Below the pieces are notes generated by a model, which had not been told where the DNA came from, did no database searches, and worked only from the letters and a program-made list of their open reading frames with translations. The translations under genes were made by a program, and so were the position numbers. Positions 33,721-42,563 of a stretch of 64,000 nucleotides of DNA are shown one piece after another; the stretch's first letter is position 1, and each line of letters opens with the position of its first letter. Location: NCBI GenBank assembly GCA_013824835.1, contig PNOM01000006.1, forward strand, positions 1 through 64,000. Reading direction: 5' to 3'. This DNA comes from Syntrophus sp. (in: bacteria) (GTDB taxonomy: Bacteria; Desulfobacterota; Syntrophorhabdia; Syntrophorhabdales; Syntrophorhabdaceae).

Positions 33721-34917
33721 ATGGTACGTGACGTAGTGATTGTGGCAGGGGCAAGGACAGCTATGGCCGATTTTGTCGGGGCTCCTAATGGGGGCGCCTT
33801 CAAAGATATTAGCGCAATAGAATTAGGGGGTCTTGCTATAAAAGGTCTTCTGAGCAGGGTAAATATCGATCCAAGCCTTATTGGTGAAGTAATAATGGGT
33901 TACGGCATCCAGTCAAGCCCGGATGGAGGCTATGGAGCCCGTCACGCCTCTCTTTTAGGGGGAATGCCGCACAGCGTACCGGCTCTCACCGTCGGGAGGA
34001 CTTGTGGGTCCGGATTCCAGGGGATAATAAGCGGGGCAAAAGACATTATTTTGGGAGAGACGGATTTCATACTCGCAGGCGGTATGGAAAACATGAGCCA
34101 GGCGCCATATGTTCTCAGAGGTGCGAGGGAAGGTTTTCGTATGGGAGACCGCCCACTGGAAGACTGGCTGGTTGCAAACCTCTTTGACTCGTATATTAAC
34201 ATGAATATGGCTCAGACAGCGGATAAGCTTGCCAAAATGTACGGCGTAACACGTGAAGACGCTGACCGGTTTGCCTATGAAAGTAATATGAAAGCGGCCA
34301 GAGCTGCTGCTGAAGGGAGATTTAAGGAAGAAATCGTTCCCGTACAGATCAAAACAAGACAGGGACCGCGTTTTTTTGAAGCTGATGATCACGTTAAATC
34401 TGATACAACCATGGAGATCCTGGGAAAAATCTCCCCCGCATTCGGTAAGGACAGCACTGCAACAGGGGGAAATGCCAGCGGCATTGTCGACGGCGCTGGG
34501 TGTCTTCTTATTGCTGATTCCGATAAGGCAAAAGAATGCGGTCTTGAAGCTATAGCTAAGGTTGCCGGTTGGGCGGTAGTGGGTGTAGACCCGACAATTA
34601 TGGGCATAGGTGCGGCTGTATGTATAAAAAATGTTCTGGAAAAGAAAGGACTCAAAATCAGTGATATAGACATTTTCGAGATAAACGAGGCTTTTGGAGC
34701 ACAAATTGTTGCTGTGGAAAGAGAATTGGGTCTGGACAGATCAAAGCTGAATGTAAACGGAGGAGCGATTGCCTTGGGACACCCCCTTGGCATGAGCGGT
34801 GCAAGATTGACATATACACTTGCTCTCGAGCTGAAAAAAAGGAACAAGAGATACGGCATTACTTCAGCATGTACAGGTGGTGGGCAAGGAGTGGCGATAC
34901 TGCTTGAGCGAAACTAA
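33721..34917 (+). CDS. Thiolase (acetyl-CoA acetyltransferase family)
   Basis: 398 aa. The nucleophile Cys lies in GRTCGSGFQGI (about 88-98); the catalytic His in NVNGGAIALGHPLGMSGAR and the second Cys in SACTGGGQG. It cleaves a 3-ketoacyl-CoA with CoA (or condenses acetyl-CoA). AAAGGAGAAG fits the ATG at 33721; an in-frame ATG at 33703 overlaps the ligase gene and sits on the RBS. Terminal enzyme of the beta-oxidation sequence of this operon. Confidence 0.93.
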   Translation: MVRDVVIVAGARTAMADFVGAPNGGAFKDISAIELGGLAIKGLLSRVNIDPSLIGEVIMGYGIQSSPDGGYGARHASLLGGMPHSVPALTVGRTCGSGFQGIISGAKDIILGETDFILAGGMENMSQAPYVLRGAREGFRMGDRPLEDWLVANLFDSYINMNMAQTADKLAKMYGVTREDADRFAYESNMKAARAAAEGRFKEEIVPVQIKTRQGPRFFEADDHVKSDTTMEILGKISPAFGKDSTATGGNASGIVDGAGCLLIADSDKAKECGLEAIAKVAGWAVVGVDPTIMGIGAAVCIKNVLEKKGLKISDIDIFEINEAFGAQIVAVERELGLDRSKLNVNGGAIALGHPLGMSGARLTYTLALELKKRNKRYGITSACTGGGQGVAILLERN

Positions 34918-34932
34918 TATAGAGGAGAAATA

Positions 34933-36429
34933 GTGGATTACGAAGAAGGACGCAAGAGGCTTGAAATAGAACGGGAATGGGTTAGCAGAGGTAACCCTAA
35001 GGGTCTCGAAAGACACCTGGCAAGAGGAAAATTACACGTCATGGAGAGGATCAGGCTGTTGATCGATGACGGTAGCTGGCTGGAATATGGTGAGTTTTCA
35101 AGGGCAATGGGCTCCGACTTCAAGGATCGATCACCGCGGGACGGGGTTATTACAGGCCTCGCACGAGTAGAAAGACAGGAGGTGGCAATTATAGGAGATG
35201 ACATTACTGTGCTTGGGGGAACACAATCCTTTGTGAGTGTGAGGAAAGTAGACAGAATCGTGGATATCGCAATGAGAAACAATATTCCGATTATATCTAT
35301 GTCGGAGGGCGGCGGCGTCAGACTCCCGGATGGAATTGGTGTTGGTTTTACACGCCTTTGCGGGCTCCAACCCGTTAAGTCTCTGAGCAACTTAGCCAAC
35401 TGGTCACGGCGGCCGCTATTTATTTGTGGTGCATTCGGTTACTGTTATGGTGACCCGGCTTTCAGGGTTGGAATGGCTGATGTATCGATCATGGTTGAGG
35501 ACTCCGGTGCGGCTGTCTCCGCACCTGCGGTCATCAAGGCGGCCATTTCTGAAATGATAACCGATAAAGAACTGGGAGGTCCGGGGCTTCACCAGTCAAC
35601 AACGGGAACCGTTGATATTGTTGTCAAAACTGAAGAGGATTGTATTCAGGCAATAAAGCAGGTTCTGAAGATTATGCGCCCGCCTGAGATATCCGGCGAC
35701 CCCCTTGACCGCTTGGTTCCGGAACTGGAATCAATAGTTCCGTCCAATAACAGGCAGGTTTACGACGTGAGAAAGGTTATAGACCGTATTTGTGACAACG
35801 GAGAATGGTTAGAGATGAAATCAAAGTTCGGCAAGGGGCTGGTCACAGGTCTTGCGAGGATTGGAGGCCGGTGTGTAGGGATTATTGCAAGCCAGCCCAT
35901 GAGCGCAGGGGGCTCGGTAGATGCTAAGGCCCTGCGAAAGTCGGCTGCTTTTATGGAACTTTCTGTGAGAAGGCGAATACCTCTTTTAGTTCTTCAGGAT
36001 ATCCCTGGTTTTCTGATAGGGACAGCGGTGGAAAAGGATGGGATGCTGAACGCCGTAGCGAACCAGGCACGGGTACTCGACGCATTAGATGTTCCAATGA
36101 TTACAGTCGTTATAAGAAAGGCATATGGAGCGGCTTATTATTTCCTCGGGATGGGTGCTTCAGGAGCCCAGTTCGTTGCAGCCTGGTCCAATGCTGAAAT
36201 AAGTTTTATGGCCCCCGATATAGGCGCTGCAATACTTACCAAACATGCGGAGCCGGAAAAACAGCTTGAGGCCAGGCGGAAAGCAACGGCAGACCTCGAG
36301 AGAGGGGCATCAATCTGGGACGCAGCATATGAACACTGGCTTGACGCAGTCATTGCGCCCGAAGAGACAAGAAAAATAATATGCAAGGCTTTCGATTATG
36401 TTGCGCCTGGCACTCCCCCAGTTTATTAG
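34933..36429 (+). CDS. Acyl-CoA carboxyltransferase (carboxylase beta / decarboxylase alpha type)
   Basis: 498 aa with two crotonase-like halves of the biotin-dependent carboxyltransferase family (propionyl-CoA carboxylase beta, methylmalonyl- or glutaconyl-CoA decarboxylase alpha). The first half has GEFSRAMGSDFKDRSPRDGVITGLARV and the oxyanion stretch MSEGGGVRLPDG; the second half RRRIPLLVLQDIPGFLIGTAVEKDG and IRKAYGAAYYFLGMGA. No biotin carboxylase or biotin-carrier gene is nearby, so either partner subunits are elsewhere or it works as a decarboxylase subunit. GTG start after AGAGGAGAAA. Confidence 0.85.
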   Translation: MDYEEGRKRLEIEREWVSRGNPKGLERHLARGKLHVMERIRLLIDDGSWLEYGEFSRAMGSDFKDRSPRDGVITGLARVERQEVAIIGDDITVLGGTQSFVSVRKVDRIVDIAMRNNIPIISMSEGGGVRLPDGIGVGFTRLCGLQPVKSLSNLANWSRRPLFICGAFGYCYGDPAFRVGMADVSIMVEDSGAAVSAPAVIKAAISEMITDKELGGPGLHQSTTGTVDIVVKTEEDCIQAIKQVLKIMRPPEISGDPLDRLVPELESIVPSNNRQVYDVRKVIDRICDNGEWLEMKSKFGKGLVTGLARIGGRCVGIIASQPMSAGGSVDAKALRKSAAFMELSVRRRIPLLVLQDIPGFLIGTAVEKDGMLNAVANQARVLDALDVPMITVVIRKAYGAAYYFLGMGASGAQFVAAWSNAEISFMAPDIGAAILTKHAEPEKQLEARRKATADLERGASIWDAAYEHWLDAVIAPEETRKIICKAFDYVAPGTPPVY

Positions 36430-36465
36430 TTTATTCGGGGATAATAATTTTAAGGAGGTATGATC

Positions 36466-37611
36466 ATGGATTTTGCTTTAACAGATATACAGCGGGACAT
36501 CCAGAATGCTGCACGGGAATTTGCAGAAAAAGAGTTTCCTAATGTGGCAAGGGAGTGCGATGAAAAAGAGGAATTCCCGATGGAACTATGGAAGAAGGCT
36601 TGTGAGCTTGGTTTTGTAGGTGTTTTTATAAAAGAGGAGTACGGTGGAGCGGGGCTTGGTTATACAGAAGCGGCAATTCTTATGGAAGAGTTCTGGCGGG
36701 TAGACCCTGGCTGTGGAAATTTATTGCTAACCTCCTTTGGTACTGAAATAATTCAGCAATTTGGCACAGAGGAGCAGAAGAAGAAGTACCTCGGCCTTAT
36801 ACCGTCCGGCAAGGCCATAATGGGCTGCGGTATTACTGAACCTAACGCAGGGAGCGACGTATTTATGGCATCCACCACTGCCGTGAAAGATGGTGACGAA
36901 TACTTTATTAACGGGAGCAAGACTTTTATTACCAATGGGACAATAGCTGACGTTATACTTGTTTTCTGTATAACCGACCCGAATACGGAAGAACGCTTTG
37001 GAAAACACAGTTTTATTATCGTCGAGACAGACAGACGTGGCTTCGAGGCAACAAAGATCAAAGGAAAGATGGGCATCAGGGCATCCGATACGGCAGAGCT
37101 TTCATTTAATGATGTGAGAGTTCCCATAAAGAATCTGGTCGGAGATGCCGAAGGATACGGTTTTAAGCAAGTAATGCACCTATTCAATCTTAATAGACTT
37201 CTCGCTACCGCCCAGGCTATCGGGGCAGCTCAAGGGGCATTCGAAAAGGCTGTAACGCATATAAACAAGCGCATACAGTTTGGCAAGCCCATTGCTTCTT
37301 TTCAGGGAGTACAGTTCATGATTGCCGAGATGGCAACAAAAATAGAAGTTGGACGGAATATGCTCTACAAGGCCTGTTGGCTTATTGACAAGGGTATCTT
37401 TGATCCAAAAGCTATCAGTATTGCGAAACTTTTTGCCGGCGAAGCATCGATCGCAGTTATAAATGATGCTGTTCAATTGCACGGCGGATATGGCTACATT
37501 GCCGAGTATGGAGTGGAACACTTTTACCGGGATGCAAAGATCGTGGAGATCTATGAAGGAACGAGAGAAATAGAAAAGATAACCATTGCTCGGGAAATAC
37601 TGGGAAGATGA
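36466..37611 (+). CDS. Acyl-CoA dehydrogenase
   Basis: 381-aa FAD enzyme that forms a trans-2-enoyl-CoA and passes electrons to ETF. The CGITEPNAGSD and FITNG signatures are present, and the C-terminus keeps EIYEGTREIEK with the catalytic Glu in the medium/short-chain position, unlike the two homologues at 40088 and 41261. AGGAGG is 8 bases before the ATG at 36466; the ATG at 36460 is too close. Last gene of the operon. Confidence 0.93.
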   Translation: MDFALTDIQRDIQNAAREFAEKEFPNVARECDEKEEFPMELWKKACELGFVGVFIKEEYGGAGLGYTEAAILMEEFWRVDPGCGNLLLTSFGTEIIQQFGTEEQKKKYLGLIPSGKAIMGCGITEPNAGSDVFMASTTAVKDGDEYFINGSKTFITNGTIADVILVFCITDPNTEERFGKHSFIIVETDRRGFEATKIKGKMGIRASDTAELSFNDVRVPIKNLVGDAEGYGFKQVMHLFNLNRLLATAQAIGAAQGAFEKAVTHINKRIQFGKPIASFQGVQFMIAEMATKIEVGRNMLYKACWLIDKGIFDPKAISIAKLFAGEASIAVINDAVQLHGGYGYIAEYGVEHFYRDAKIVEIYEGTREIEKITIAREILGR

Positions 37612-37761
37612 GCGTGTGGTGGAGTGATGGCATTTAATCCAGCGCCGATGCATTTGCAGCAATTAAAGAGCACAACTCAATGTCCGTTCTGTGGTCTGAG
37701 CGGGGTTTTTCCAAGATAAAATAGGTGGAATAAAAGTGAGGCAAATTTATCCAAAAAATAC

Positions 37762-37790
37762 TTGACTTGAATATGTGCTTAGTATACAGT
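37762..37790 (+). promoter_or_regulatory. Probable promoter of the CoA-transferase/mutase cluster
   Basis: TTGACT at 37762-37767 is followed by AT-rich sequence; TATACA at 37783-37788 gives 15 bp spacing and TACAGT at 37785-37790 gives 17 bp. The -10 falls inside the AGTATAC repeat array, so a protein bound there would block the polymerase. It lies in the 286-bp gap before the CoA transferase gene. Confidence 0.5.
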
Positions 37791-37814
37791 ATACAGTATA
37801 CAGTATACAGTATT
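37781..37814. repeat. Four tandem AGTATAC heptamers plus a partial fifth
   Basis: Exact AGTATAC copies at 37781, 37788, 37795 and 37802, then AGTATT. The same heptamer occurs three times at 24603. It overlaps the likely -10 region of the downstream operon. It could be a multi-site operator, for instance for the GntR protein encoded at 45980 (inference), or a slippage-prone repeat. Confidence 0.75.
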
Positions 37815-37897
37815 ATTTAAATAGTATTAAAATGGCTTGTAAGTAAGTGGGGTTATTAACCCATTGAGCAATTCAAAATTCTGATTAGGAGAGTGCC

Positions 37898-39088
37898 ATG
37901 GACGTTTTTAAAGGAATGACAATGCTGTCCCTGGAACAGGCAACAGTACTTCCGTATCTCAGTTACCGCCTTGCCATGGACGGGATACAGGTAATACGAC
38001 TGGAACACCCGGTATATGGAGACCCCAACAGAATGATCGGGGAGAACCGTCTGGGAGAAGAGCGGATGAACACCTATTTCATGGCCATAAATGCCGGGAA
38101 GAAGGACCTTACCCTGAACCTCGGCTCTCCTGAGGGCCAACAGATACTGAAGGAATTAATTGTGAAACTGGATGTGGACATATTTGCCACAAACCAGCTT
38201 CCGAAAAATTATGAAAAACTGGGCATAGACTACGATACCCTGAAAGCAGTAAAACCAGATATTATATGGCTGGGCCTTACCGGGTTCGGGCCGGAGAGCA
38301 ACGAAGCTGCCTACGATCCCATCCTCCAGGCACGAAGCGGTCTCATGGAACTGACCGGCAATGCAGGTGAGGATCCGCAGGTGCTTGGAGTGCCCCTCCC
38401 TGATATGGGCACAAGCGAACATGCATACGGACTCATCATGAAGGCCCTCTTCAAACGTGCCAAAACCGGCAAAGGTGAGAGGATCGATATATCCATGTTC
38501 ATGTCAACCACCTCATGGCTCACCGTACCGATAACATTGACAAAGTCCTTCGGCAATACAATCACCCGAAGGGGAAATACCCATGAATTCTTTTCCCCTG
38601 TTTCCGTCTATGAAACAAAGGATGGTTATGTCTACATTGCGGTGGGGAATGACCGGCAGTGGATTTCCTTTGCACAGCTTCCAGGTTTTGAGAAGCTCGC
38701 AAAACCTGAATATGAAAAGAATAAGGGACGTATAGGAGATGTCAAAAACCTGAACACACAGATCAATGAGTGTACGCGGACAAAAACAACGGAAGAGATG
38801 ATAGAGCTCTGCAACAAGGCAACAGTAGCAATTTCCCGGGTAAATACAATAGCGGATGTCCTCGAGGACCCCTATGTAAAAGATGCGCTCCTCAGCGCAA
38901 AAGACCCTGTAACAGGCACCCGGATATGGATGGCCCCTCCCCCCTTCATGACTGCCTTTCTCAAGGAATCAAACCGCCGGATGACCTTTCCCCCCAGGTT
39001 CGGAGAACAGAACAATGAGGTATATGAGGGCGTCCTTGGCTACTCCCCGGAGAAGTTAAAGGAACTGAAGGAAAAAGAGGTTATTTAG
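37898..39088 (+). CDS. CaiB/BaiF family CoA transferase
   Basis: 396-aa class III CoA transferase, which moves CoA between carboxylic acids through an enzyme-bound acyl-anhydride. Family stretches: LEQATVLPYLSYRLAMDGIQVIRLEHP, AINAGKKDLTLNLGSPEGQQILKELI, and PDIIWLGLTGFGPES. The active-site Asp is expected near LMELTGNAGEDPQVLGVPLPDMGTSEHA (D of LPDMG). It probably activates the acid that feeds the two acyl-CoA dehydrogenases or the mutase of this cluster. First gene after the AGTATAC promoter. Confidence 0.9.
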   Translation: MDVFKGMTMLSLEQATVLPYLSYRLAMDGIQVIRLEHPVYGDPNRMIGENRLGEERMNTYFMAINAGKKDLTLNLGSPEGQQILKELIVKLDVDIFATNQLPKNYEKLGIDYDTLKAVKPDIIWLGLTGFGPESNEAAYDPILQARSGLMELTGNAGEDPQVLGVPLPDMGTSEHAYGLIMKALFKRAKTGKGERIDISMFMSTTSWLTVPITLTKSFGNTITRRGNTHEFFSPVSVYETKDGYVYIAVGNDRQWISFAQLPGFEKLAKPEYEKNKGRIGDVKNLNTQINECTRTKTTEEMIELCNKATVAISRVNTIADVLEDPYVKDALLSAKDPVTGTRIWMAPPPFMTAFLKESNRRMTFPPRFGEQNNEVYEGVLGYSPEKLKELKEKEVI

Positions 39089-39137
39089 CGCTCGTCAGAA
39101 AAGGGGTATTTTGGATTTAGTAATAAAATAGGGATTT

Positions 39138-40085
39138 ATGGACAAGAACCTTGTTGAAGATATACTGAAGGGCAAAGAAAAGAGCGCTGCCCGTCTTATC
39201 TCCCAGGTAGAGAATGGGAACAGGGAGGCATATGAAGCCCTGTCCCGTCTGCTCCCCTATACCGGAAGAGCCCATATCATTGGCATTACAGGGCCTGCAG
39301 GGGCAGGAAAAAGCACCCTTATCGGACGCCTTGCCGTTTCCTTCGCGGATCAAGGAAAGAAGGTGGCCGTCATTGCAACCGACCCGACGAGCATGAAAAA
39401 CAAAGGCGCTTTTCTCGGTGATCGCCTTCGTATGAAAGAAGCAGAAGAAAAACAGATCTTTATCCGCTCAATGGCCCACAGAGGCTATCCCGGAGGAGTT
39501 GCCCGTGCGGCGAGAGGTGCAATATACGTGCTCGAAGGTCTTGGCAAAGACCTTATCATTCTTGAGAGCATAGGCGCCGGTCAATCAGAAAAAGAGCTCT
39601 TCAACCTCTGTGATACGATCATTACCCTTTTTACCCCTGAGTATGGTGATGATATACAGTTCTTCAAGGCTGGGCTTATGGAGATAGGCGACATTATAAT
39701 TATTAATAAGGCCGATAAACCCGGGGCAGATGATGCCGCACGGGTGCTCGCAGCACATATACTACTGAAAGAAACATCAAAAGAATGGAAAGTGCCGGTA
39801 CTGCTCACACAGGCACACAGCGGTGAAGGCCTGGAAGCTGCTGTTCTGGCTATTGAAACACACTGGCAGAACCTTGGCCAAGGTGGCCAAAGAACACAGA
39901 ATAAAAAAGAGAAAGCAGAGGCCTTCATGATAGCCCTTCTGAAAGAGGAGCTGTGGAAAAGATTCTCCCTTATGCTGAGTAGGAACGACCTTTTCAAACA
40001 GCAATCGGAAGATGTACGTGATGGAAAGAGCGACCCATACAGCGCCGTCGAAATGATACTTGACGGCATGGGCATGAAGGAGTAA
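39138..40085 (+). CDS. meaB: MeaB/ArgK-family GTPase, B12 mutase chaperone
   Basis: 315 aa. P-loop GPAGAGKS at residues 52-59, switch-like ESIGAGQSE (usually ETVGVGQSE in MeaB) and the guanine-specificity motif NKADKPGAD. MeaB gates cofactor loading and protects AdoCbl-dependent acyl-CoA mutases from inactivation. Its presence ties this transcript to the mutase subunits at 46785 and 47322, 7 kb downstream on the same strand. Confidence 0.9.
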   Translation: MDKNLVEDILKGKEKSAARLISQVENGNREAYEALSRLLPYTGRAHIIGITGPAGAGKSTLIGRLAVSFADQGKKVAVIATDPTSMKNKGAFLGDRLRMKEAEEKQIFIRSMAHRGYPGGVARAARGAIYVLEGLGKDLIILESIGAGQSEKELFNLCDTIITLFTPEYGDDIQFFKAGLMEIGDIIIINKADKPGADDAARVLAAHILLKETSKEWKVPVLLTQAHSGEGLEAAVLAIETHWQNLGQGGQRTQNKKEKAEAFMIALLKEELWKRFSLMLSRNDLFKQQSEDVRDGKSDPYSAVEMILDGMGMKE

Positions 40086-40087
40086 AC

Positions 40088-41245
40088 GTGGATTTTTCTC
40101 TGACAAAGGAACAGCAATTCTTTAAAACTCAGGCAGCGCGGGCCTTGCGCCGCATTGTCCTTCCTCATGCAGATGCCATTGATAGAGACGATGTGTTCCC
40201 CCTGGAGATATTCAAGGAATTGGGCCGTCTCGGCTATTACGGCATCAGATATCCTGCAGAGATCGGCGGCATGGGGGCGGACTGTATCACTTTTACCATA
40301 CTTGCCGAGGAACTGGCACGGGTCTCCATGGGTCTTGCCGCAACCGTTACCATGCAGTGTCTTATGGGTACCAATTTCTTATATTGCTTTGGAAACAAGG
40401 AGCAGAAAGAGCGTTGTCTCATCCCGGCCATAAAGGGCGAGAAGATCGCTACTATCGCCTTTACGGAACCGGACTGCGGCTCAGACCTTGGCGGAATAAA
40501 GACCCGGGCACAGAAAGACGGGGATTATTACATACTGACGGGTCGGAAACTCTGGATCACCAATGGGGATGTGGCAGATTTTATAACTGTTGCAGCCACA
40601 ACGGACCCCGAAAAAAGGCTCCAGGGACTGGGATTTTTCCTAGTTGAAAAAGGGACACCCGGTTTTTCCGTAGGACAGAAAATTGAAAAGATATCGGCCC
40701 GCGGCTCGGCGGCTGTAGAGTTGATCTTTGACAACTGCCGTATACCATCTGATAACCTCATGGGGGAAGAAGGAAAAGGCGCACAATACCTGAACGATAT
40801 ATTAATTGAAATACGGACCATGATTGCAGGGTTGGGATTAGGCCTTGCCAAGGCAGCCTTTACAGCGGGAGTCAAATATACGCGGGAGAGGGAGGCCTTT
40901 GGCCGTACTATCGGAGGATTTCAGTTAATCCAGGAAAAGATTGCTGAAATGGAGACAAGAATCCGTGCAGCAGAATTTCTCACCTATTACGCCGCATGGT
41001 TAAAAGATACCGGCGTCTTTACAGGCAAGGAAGCGGCGATGGCCAAGCTCTACTCAACAGAAACCGCATGTTTTGTTGCTGACGAGGTGACAAGGATTCA
41101 TGGAGCCTATGGCCTTGCCGAAGAGTACCCGGCCCAGAGGTTTTTCAGGGACGGCCGTTTCCTTTTATTCGGCGGGGGTACATCAGAGATACTGAAAACC
41201 CTTATTGCAAAGGATACGATAAAAAAACCAGATTTTTGGGACTAA
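40088..41245 (+). CDS. Acyl-CoA dehydrogenase, variant active site
   Basis: 385 aa, GTG start two bases after meaB. FAD-binding stretches TIAFTEPDCGSDLGGIKT and WITNGDVADFITVAAT are normal. The C-terminal loop reads LLFGGGTSEI instead of YEGT, so the medium-chain-type catalytic Glu is absent. In the helix used by isovaleryl-type enzymes the sequence is IEIRTMIAG, with the Glu shifted by one residue. The substrate may therefore be unusual. About one half identical by eye to the next gene. Confidence 0.9.
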   Translation: MDFSLTKEQQFFKTQAARALRRIVLPHADAIDRDDVFPLEIFKELGRLGYYGIRYPAEIGGMGADCITFTILAEELARVSMGLAATVTMQCLMGTNFLYCFGNKEQKERCLIPAIKGEKIATIAFTEPDCGSDLGGIKTRAQKDGDYYILTGRKLWITNGDVADFITVAATTDPEKRLQGLGFFLVEKGTPGFSVGQKIEKISARGSAAVELIFDNCRIPSDNLMGEEGKGAQYLNDILIEIRTMIAGLGLGLAKAAFTAGVKYTREREAFGRTIGGFQLIQEKIAEMETRIRAAEFLTYYAAWLKDTGVFTGKEAAMAKLYSTETACFVADEVTRIHGAYGLAEEYPAQRFFRDGRFLLFGGGTSEILKTLIAKDTIKKPDFWD

Positions 41246-41260
41246 TATGGAGGAGAAGAT

Positions 41261-42412
41261 ATGAACTTTGCCTTGACCGATGAGCAGGAATTTTTCAAGA
41301 AAATGGTTACCGATACGGTTGATCGTCTTGTCGTGCCAAAGGCACGGGAGATAGACGAGAAAGATGAATTCCCCCGGGAGCTCTGGCGCGAGTTCAGCAA
41401 GCTGGGCTACCTGGGGTTACGTTATCCCGAGGAGATCGGCGGAATGAACGCAGACCCTGTGACAGCAATGATTTTCTATGAGCAGATCGCCCGCGGCTCA
41501 GTAGGTTTTGCCCAGAGCGTCATCATGAATATCCTCATGGGCACCTATTTTGTCTTCCGGTTCGGCTCAGAAACCATGAAGGAACGGTGTCTCTATCCTG
41601 CAATGCGGGGAGAGAAAATCGGCACCATGTGTTTTACTGAGGATCAGTCCGGCTCAGACCTGTCAGCAACAAGGACAACGGCAAAGAAGGACGGCAATGA
41701 ATGGGTGATAAACGGCACAAAAATGTGGATCACCAATGGTCCTATTGCAGATATGGCCACAGTCCTTGCCACAACAGACCCCTCTTTGGGCAATAATGGC
41801 CTTAACTTTTTTCTCGTTGAGAAAGGAACGCCGGGCTTTGCCCCCGGCCAGGTTCTTGACAAGCTGGGCTGCCGGGGCACTGTAACAGGAGAGCTCGTTT
41901 TTGACAATGTGAGAGTGCCTGAAGAGAACCTCCTCGGCGCTGAAGTCAATAAAGGCATTGAATACCTGGGGGAGATCCTCGATGAGGTAAGGGTTATGAC
42001 CGCAGCCATGGCCATGGGCATCGCCCAGGCGGCCTTTGATGAAGGGCTCGAGTATGCGAGAAAAAGGGTTGCCTTCGGTAAAACCATCGGCAATTACCAG
42101 CTTATCAGGGCAAAGTTTGCCGATATGGCCACAGAAATGGAGGCATCGAGGCTCATGATATACAATGCAGCATGGCGGATCAAGGAGAAAATGAACTGCC
42201 GGAAGGAAGCGGCTATGACGAAGATGTTTGCCACTGAGACCTGCCTCAAGGTTGTTGATGAGGTGACAAGGATATGGGGGGCCAATGGCTTTGCCCATGA
42301 GTATAATCCTCAACGTCACTTCAGGGATGCCCGTTTTCTCCTTTCCGGCGGCGGTACCCATGAAATCATCAAGGACTTCCTTGGAAGGATGATTATCGGA
42401 AAACCCCGATGA
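41261..42412 (+). CDS. Acyl-CoA dehydrogenase, variant active site
   Basis: 383 aa, tandem homologue of the preceding gene. Normal TMCFTEDQSGSDLSATRT and WITNGPIADMATVLATT. It has LLSGGGTHEI at the C-terminal loop and DEVRVMTAA in helix G, repeating the pattern of no Glu at either classic position and a Glu one residue early. The two may form a heteromer or act on successive intermediates; electrons go to EtfAB encoded just downstream. Confidence 0.9.
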   Translation: MNFALTDEQEFFKKMVTDTVDRLVVPKAREIDEKDEFPRELWREFSKLGYLGLRYPEEIGGMNADPVTAMIFYEQIARGSVGFAQSVIMNILMGTYFVFRFGSETMKERCLYPAMRGEKIGTMCFTEDQSGSDLSATRTTAKKDGNEWVINGTKMWITNGPIADMATVLATTDPSLGNNGLNFFLVEKGTPGFAPGQVLDKLGCRGTVTGELVFDNVRVPEENLLGAEVNKGIEYLGEILDEVRVMTAAMAMGIAQAAFDEGLEYARKRVAFGKTIGNYQLIRAKFADMATEMEASRLMIYNAAWRIKEKMNCRKEAAMTKMFATETCLKVVDEVTRIWGANGFAHEYNPQRHFRDARFLLSGGGTHEIIKDFLGRMIIGKPR

Positions 42413-42420
42413 CAAGAGCA

Positions 42421-42495
42421 GTTCAACGTTCAAGGTTCAAGGTTCAACGTTTAGTAGTTCAAAACCTCGAACTTAGAACATTGAACTTAGAACCG
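42421..42495. repeat. Inverted arrays of GTTCAAN heptamers
   Basis: Left array: four 7-bp units GTTCAAC, GTTCAAG, GTTCAAG, GTTCAAC (42421-42448). Right array (42469-42495), read on the minus strand, again gives GTTC[AT]AN units. The arrays face each other and would fold into an RNA hairpin between acyl-CoA dehydrogenase and etfB. The same family recurs at 46671-46765. Confidence 0.8.
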
Positions 42496-42514
42496 TTTTT
42501 ACGAGAGAGGGCGA

Positions 42515-42533
42515 CCCCGGATCAAGTCCGGGG
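42515..42533. repeat. CCCCGGA-TCAAG-TCCGGGG hairpin
   Basis: Perfect 7-bp GC arms with loop TCAAG, 30 bases before the etfB start. The sequence CCCCGGATCAAGTCCGGGG is a common dispersed hairpin in proteobacterial genomes (from memory); here it sits in the etfB leader next to the heptamer arrays. Confidence 0.65.
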
Positions 42534-42563
42534 CAGACTCATACCCCAATACTGGAGGTATTA

